Below are positions 58,641-64,000 of a stretch of DNA of 64,000 bases, piece after piece (the stretch's first letter is position 1; each line of letters begins with the position of its first letter). Where the stretch lies: positions 140,182,198 through 140,246,197 of the forward strand of contig NC_060246.1 of the NCBI RefSeq assembly GCF_921293095.1, written 5' to 3'. Origin of the DNA: Ischnura elegans (Eukaryota > Arthropoda > Insecta > Odonata > Coenagrionidae). The notes beneath the pieces are model-generated. The model saw only the letters and a list, made by a program, of their open reading frames with translations. It was not told where the DNA came from and made no database searches. A program made the position numbers and the translations under genes.

Positions 58641-59720
58641 TCACTATGTGTTGACAACGGGCGATACATTCACGCTCCTGCGTGCTGTGTCAACGAACAT
58701 ATTGAGGCGTTCTCGGGAGATAGAGAAAGGAAGTTGGGCACTGAGTTGAACTCCTCGGTGTGTATTGCAGGAAAAGGAGCATGCGGGCTTGAATTTTGCT
58801 GCTGCAGATATGATTTGGGGTTTTGAGTGTGAAATTTGATCCTTTCAATGCTGAATTACTCATGCATAATTAAGAAGCAACATGATGTAAGTTGAATTCT
58901 GCCAATGTTAAGATTTTTTAGTATACTTACTCTTCTCATATCGAATGTTATTTTTATTGTACCGAAGGGAAAGTTCTGTGATTGGCATCGTCAGATAATC
59001 AGAATTTGTTTTTAATTGATTCGTTAGAGAAACTTAAATACGATTTCAAATACGAGTAATGTAATAAAATGTTCTTATCGTTATAGAAGCCCTTTTACGT
59101 AAAGATTAATAATTTTTCATTGTTTCTTTTGCTAACTATTGCTTATAATTTATATTAATACAATTATTGATACGAAATCAAGGTGACTGTGGATATGACT
59201 GCGACAGTAGCAATGAATATGGAATGGCTACAACGAAAGTAAAGTGCTATTGATTTTTTCCTTTAAATTACATTCCACTCTTCGGATATTTGTGTTTCGC
59301 ATTTTTTCAGATATTCGATGTATATACCGTATCACTGAGTAAATTATTTTCATGGCCCTCAGCGTGGTGAAACTTCTCGCGATATGCTGCTTTCAACTCT
59401 CTAATACTTAAGTGAATTTGTAGTGTTTGCACACACTTGGTGTAACCTCGTCACAGGTCCCTTTTGTAGCGTATAAAGAGGTACATTCCCAGCTTGGAGC
59501 CATTCCATTCAGCTCTGACTCACGAAAGGCTTGCAAGGTAACCGTGTAGATGTTTACTCGCTCAAGTCCAACATGCACTCGTACTCAACTCACGAAATTC
59601 TTGGCAAGATTCCACCATAAACGTGTCCTTGCATCCCCTGCCTCTTACCCACCCCCTGTGGGGAAACCAGGGGGAGGAGCGGCGGTGGGGAGGGTTTTGT
59701 TGGGATTCCATGTATATGTA
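58640..59720. other. AT-rich noncoding stretch
   Basis: A TATAAAG box (59472-59478) is followed after about 39 bases by TTCAGCT and then a CAAG/GTAACC donor-like site (59535). The spacing is too long for a good TATA-initiator pair, so a promoter is only a weak possibility. Confidence 0.35.
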
Positions 59721-60000
59721 AATGTCTTCAACCCTGTGCCGTACTTCTTTCAACCCCACCTCCATTCACTTCGCTCCCATCCTTATTTGCCCTCTCGCCC
59801 CGTCTCCTTTTGCCCGAGACAACCTCCGCCTTGTATCTGAGAAGGGAATCTTCGCCGCCTCCCGCTTCCATCGCTCGTCCCTTCTTTTCCATCCATTCCA
59901 CCAAAGAAGCCTCTCTTTCTCTCTCCAAAAGGAGACGGGGTATGTACGGGGACGTCATAGCGTACTTCTCTTTCCTCTTTCTATGCACATTTCTTGCCGT
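59720..60000 (+). repeat. Polypyrimidine (C+T) patch
   Basis: C+T-rich plus strand; overlapping 83-130-codon frames lack motifs. Confidence 0.6.
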
Positions 60001-60199
60001 CTCCTTCTTCATGCCATTACATTACAACTATCATTTAATCATCATAATTCTTTGCCTTTAAAGGAGCCTCAGACGCCGTTACGTAATACACGTGGAGACG
60101 AAAATTTGAGCTAACAATTATCAATATGCTCGAATTCACGAAGTGCGTTGAAGACCATTTGTAGGTTCTCTCATTTTCCGATGTAATATACCCAATAAT

Positions 60200-60731
60200 G
60201 TAGCTAGCGGCAAAAGGCGCTTAAGTAAGGTTACAATGGATCCCTGGGCACGTTGCCGTCTCAGGAAATGATGCGGCTGACCTGGAAGTAAAAGCAGCAT
60301 TAGAAAAAAGATTTTTACTGATAACAACTTAAGTATGTTCCTAAATACCTTGATTCACGGTGTGTTACTTGGCGGGATATACTAGGAAGCATACTCGGTG
60401 AAATGAAAAATTAAACTTAAGCTTGGATTTCTTAATTGGAAACAACCGACGCGAGAGAGTGGTTATCGCAAGGCTGCGAATTGGCCGAACTTCAGCTTCA
60501 TCTATTTATCTTTTCTCAACGGAGGAATAACGTCGATGTAATAGTATTCTTACCGTAGATAATTTGATCACCAACTGTGTGAAATACCAGAGGCCACACG
60601 AACGCTTTTTGAATATCCATTACTTAAGGGAACTCTTAAATTATGGTCCAAAATATATTGAGAGAGCAATATTGTTTCTCTACAAGGCTGGCCTGTTCTC
60701 AAAAAATTATAGATTGACTCTGAATTGCTAA
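60200..60731 (+). pseudogene. 3' end of a non-LTR retrotransposon ORF2: RNase H and C-terminal region
   Basis: From 60225 the plus strand reads VRLQWIPGHVAVSGNDAAD, the RNase H block WIPGH.G..GNE.AD of I/LOA-type LINEs. About 200 bp on, RRESVVIARLRIGR matches the following LARLRIGHTRLTH-type motif. The last open part, LTVDNLITNCVKYQRP to AILFLYKAGLF, matches the LTV.H.L.EC......LFL..AGL terminus, with a stop at 60729-60731. Frameshifts, stops (for example 60219-60221) and missing segments show that it is dead. The reverse transcriptase and endonuclease are absent upstream, as in 5'-truncated copies. Clade level is inferred from the presence of RNase H. Confidence 0.8.
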
Positions 60732-61260
60732 AATACTCTTTATTCATGTGGAGAATTCCACTTCCTGGTTGTCACGTTTGAAAGTCCGTTGCACTGGAAA
60801 AGATAGACTATGTACCACCATCACCACACCGATTTAAACAATTCAGGGCGATTTTCCGGGGAGTTTGCGCATGGATTTATTGTTGTAGTACCCCGGAATG
60901 GAATGTGGAGTTAGACAGAAACATCATAAATCGTTCGACGTGAATTCATCAGCCAATGCCATTGTTTAACACAGGAAAAATTTCATTTGCGAAAAGAATA
61001 TCAGAAAGGGAGAATTTTTTTTACTGACTTAGCAATAAAATTGGCGAGTCCATTCGTTGTGACTGAACTTCAATTTTAAGCCATAGGTTTTCAGTACATA
61101 TTTTGCTATGCTCGTGGTAGTCACAAATAGTAGCCAACCGCAGAGCACTTATTCTTCTTCGACCTAATATTAATACCGAATATTTCGACCCCAATGAGAT
61201 TTCACCGAGTTATGATCACTCGCTCCGGTGTTTCCTGCCTCCATGTTTTGAGAAACAGAG
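60732..61260. other. Probable 3' flank of the LINE and noncoding DNA
   Basis: The LINE 3' UTR should begin here, but I see no poly-A or simple-repeat tail that marks its end. No other feature. Confidence 0.35.
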
Positions 61261-61725
61261 GTGGTGACGACAAGACATCAGTGTCGTGGAGCTAGCGAGG
61301 CCGGTGGTGGTGGTGGGGCGGAATGGTTTAGGCTTTGGTGGTCGTGTAGACCGCACACGTATACGGTGGAACACACACGGGGAGAGTTTCGCTTTGATGG
61401 GAAGGCCTTTGGGCCCTGCGTGACTGGGGACGGGCGCTTCAGTTGCAGGCCGTGCGGCCGACGAAGTGGGCGTGGCAAGCTATTCACTCGCTCCTCTCAC
61501 CCTCCTCGTCGAGGCGGCGGGAGGAGGTGCGGAGGTGGTGGCAGGCTCTCCTTGTTGGTTTCGGGTGCACATGCCTGCCCGTCCATCCCTGCATCCGTGC
61601 ACGCTGGTAAATGCACGCACACATGTACCGGTTCACATGCTCGGGGCCTTTAGTGGACGGTATTGCGGCGGTAGGGGTATCGGTGCTGTGGAGCTGTCAC
61701 TTAGCACGGCACCGCAATAAACCGT
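61260..61725. other. GC-rich micro-island
   Basis: CpG- and GGN-rich sequence with overlapping frames (130 and 84 codons plus; 69 codons minus) rich in Gly, Arg, Cys and His, with no domain. It starts with a GGTGGTGGTGG run. Composition makes it a candidate regulatory island, not a protein gene. Confidence 0.35.
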
Positions 61726-62880
61726 TATCGTCCCCGATGATTGTCGCCCAGTGAATTGGCATCTCTGGGTATTGGTGGTTGAGACTCAATCAATTATCTG
61801 GGAATTATAGATTCTTTCTTTCACTTCAAAGCTGAACTGTAGGTCTCTTTATAAATCTAATCTTTTTAAACTAGAGATCCCATGTGTCAGGGTTTAGGGA
61901 TTGGAATTTACTTTTTTAACTCTCATTTCATGAGATACTTATTGGCCTAGCACTACTTTTATGGAACTAAATGCTGGAATGCCATTCCGATAAGTTTCTT
62001 GTGAAGTAAATTTATTCGTATGATAAAATGGTTAAAATGTTTTTAACGAGTTCTGGTCCCTACTAGTTGAAACTGTAGTTTCCGTTATGCAAACAAGGAA
62101 TAGGCATACATTGCATGAAAAACATGAATTTATTTTCCGGTTACATTTAAATTTCGATTACTCTTTGTTTTTTAATTACTTTTTTTGGAATAACTACTGT
62201 AATCAGATATTTTATTAAACAAGTCAAGGTGAAGGAAAGCTATAAAAATCGCATTAGGGTCCTGGTGATAAATTTGGCTTCCTAATGCGGTAGGTTAAGA
62301 TTAAACTCCAGTTTTGAACGGTATTGTTCAGAGGAAAATTGATATATACTTTGCTAACACACGGAGGGCTCTTTTAGTACCGTATTTGGATCAGTGAGTT
62401 GGATGAAGGCTCCATCTTTCTTATTACCATCGTTACCTTTTGTTCCCATTGTTTCAAACTTTAAGAGTAGGCTGACATCCAATCTTCCCTCCCTCAGTAT
62501 TGCTCATTATCTCCTGCAAATAAACTTCCCAACTATCGTAATAGGAGTCCAAAATTACCTTAAAATGGAGGGAACGGCGAAGTGAACCATTAATATTTCT
62601 AAAAACTGATTACATTTTGCTTTAATGTTGCTTCATGCTTTCCCTAAGTCGCTATACACTAGTATAACGACGAGTTAAATCCATATAGTGTGGTCCAAGA
62701 CGAAAAGACACGATTATAATCAAATGCATTCAGTGGAAAAATTATTATATGCCAATGCGTCAAAATATCATGGTTTAAGATTACTTGCGAGAATCTACTC
62801 TCCGGGGAGGAAACTATGCCTTGGTGGAAGTAAGTAAAGCTCTTGCCCCATGTTACATGGGTATTTTAATTCATTGGGAG
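61725..62880. other. AT-rich noncoding stretch
   Basis: No supported feature. Confidence 0.5.
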
Positions 62881-62884
62881 TTGG

Positions 62885-63217
62885 TTAATTCATGACTGTG
62901 AGATAAGGTGTTCGCTGGTGATGGTGGCAAAGGTCAGGAAGGAGTGGAGTGGAACCAGGGGCATCGATGCCGGAACGATCAGGTTCCATGGCTTCGCGCA
63001 AGATCTCAAAGCCAACATTGATTTTCTCCGTGCGGTAGTCCAAAGGCAAAGCATATCGGTGTACTGTTGAGATCGCGTTTCTATTGATGAAATCAAGTCC
63101 ATTCCAGTATTGGTGCCAGTGACTGCAAGCGGTAATAGATATCATGGCAAGCCGGCAGCAGTGGATGTCTTCGAAGGCAACGAGGGCAGATAGGTCGACT
63201 GTAAAGGCAACGATCAT
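62885..63217 (-). CDS. Coding-like open frame (110 codons), unidentified
   Basis: On the minus strand 63217 to 62885 is open for 110 codons with non-repetitive composition and codons mostly ending in C or G, unlike the AT-rich surroundings. Segments such as HWHQYWNGLDFINRNAIS and LPLDYRTEKINVGFEIL look like genuine protein, possibly from a retroelement. A 70-codon frame overlaps on the same strand. I recognise no domain or catalytic motif, and I see no clear promoter or splice sites, so this may be an ORF remnant of a mobile element or an isolated exon. Confidence 0.35.
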   Translation of the reverse strand: MIVAFTVDLSALVAFEDIHCCRLAMISITACSHWHQYWNGLDFINRNAISTVHRYALPLDYRTEKINVGFEILREAMEPDRSGIDAPGSTPLLPDLCHHHQRTPYLTVMN

Positions 63218-63219
63218 TC

Positions 63220-64000
63220 GAAACCGTTATCAGAAAACACGGTGTATATATCACGTAACGTAGATAACCTAAGCGGGAAAACTTTCCCTTCTATATGCTA
63301 CTCAATTGAAGTATCACCTAAAGGTCATCGGGGTCCATAACAAGATTCTAAAACAGCGCATAGAATTGAATATTGATTTCAGTGCTAGAGTAATATTACA
63401 TAATTGAAAATAACTTTTGACGCACATTAAGACTGACCAGTTCCAGTGATTTTTATGATTTTTTATATTTTCTGTTTACCTTCCTCTCGCCCAAGTTCGA
63501 TGTAGATTTAAATTGGTGTAATTCAATTTTTTGCATTTTTATAATTCTTCTTTTTACACTATTTTTATAAAAAAATATTGAAAGCAGTGGTATCATTTGG
63601 TTTACACAATTGGTAATGTTATAAGTGAAAATTATTGTAATCTAAGTACTTAGTAGCATTATTTTATGTTGTGGCAATGAAAAACGCTTTGTTCAAATTA
63701 GTAATTCTAAATTTGTAAAAATTCTAGGCACGTTGCGCATAGAATTTAGAAAAAATAGTACCTGTGATATATTCTTCTGTTGTATGTCATGAAGGAAAAT
63801 TGCGTGTTTAAAATATTAGCATCGTGAAATATTACTGCTATACCCTAGCACCAGCTCTAATATTCCTTCACATAAACTTCTGCCTCGAGTTGGCACATGA
63901 ATGCAAACCATTTATTTAAAAACATATCATATTTCCCACTTGTCATCACGTCATTAATTCAGCTATGCTGAGATATTTCAAAGATCTGATAGTGCTAAGA
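63220..64000. other. AT-rich noncoding end of window
   Basis: Stop-dense DNA, very AT-rich after 63400. Nothing supported. Confidence 0.55.

Noticed and set aside
59472-59535. TATA box, initiator and first-exon donor
   Set aside because: TATA to TTCAG spacing is about 39 bases, longer than usual, and no downstream exon is visible; kept only as a remark.
1-64000. CRISPR array, prophage, operon or bacterial gene cluster
   Set aside because: No regularly spaced repeats with unique spacers, no dense coding, and clearly eukaryotic retroelement and SINE content.

Overview
The window looks like a gene-poor piece of a large arthropod genome. My best guess is a hemimetabolous insect; I cannot name the species. 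The background is AT-rich and stop-dense. It has eukaryotic splice-like signals, tRNA-derived SINE bodies, decayed retroelement pieces and GC-rich micro-islands, and no operons, Shine-Dalgarno sites or CRISPR. No complete protein gene is visible. Most long open frames lie in simple polypyrimidine or polypurine tracts, or in GC-rich islands, and are not believable proteins.

Layout. Bases 1-1900 hold a GC/CpG-rich island (strongest 420-860, weaker to about 1780) that could be a promoter or first exon. From 1900 to the end the DNA reads like intron or intergenic sequence. The best exon candidate is 29279-29337 on the plus strand: a long pyrimidine tract, CAG, 19 open codons and a donor. Its first six bases are GTGAGT, itself a consensus 5' splice site, so it has the architecture of a recursive-splicing (ratchet) exon. 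Two further exon candidates, 36258-36327 and 54473-54624, have compatible reading phases and could form a chain with it inside one very long transcription unit. I did not recognise the encoded protein with confidence. A weaker exon candidate lies at 6862-6929.

Mobile DNA is scattered throughout: the RNase H and C-terminal end of an I/LOA-type non-LTR retrotransposon (about 60200-60731), a GIY-YIG-like C-terminal fragment probably from a Penelope-like element (about 45150-45290), three copies of a CTGANGA...AAAC motif resembling the hammerhead-like ends of such elements (about 19466-19560 plus; 22425-22505 minus; 35758-35817 as a head-to-head perfect palindrome), two tRNA-derived SINEs (48905-49200 and 53360-53650), a short inverted-repeat element (46927-47082) and a 430-bp foldback (18180-18609).

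A second layer is non-mobile structure: several pairs of 100-190 bp direct duplications (10678/10796, 19104/27347, 27243/27564, 29463/29827, 41221/41375), G-quadruplex-type G-runs (454-490, 12949-12981, 52233-52261), and about twenty 150-600 bp patches that are almost purely C+T or G+A on the plus strand. The most unusual items are the recursive-splice-type exon, the long hairpin and the perfect 28-bp-arm palindrome built from a Penelope-type end motif.
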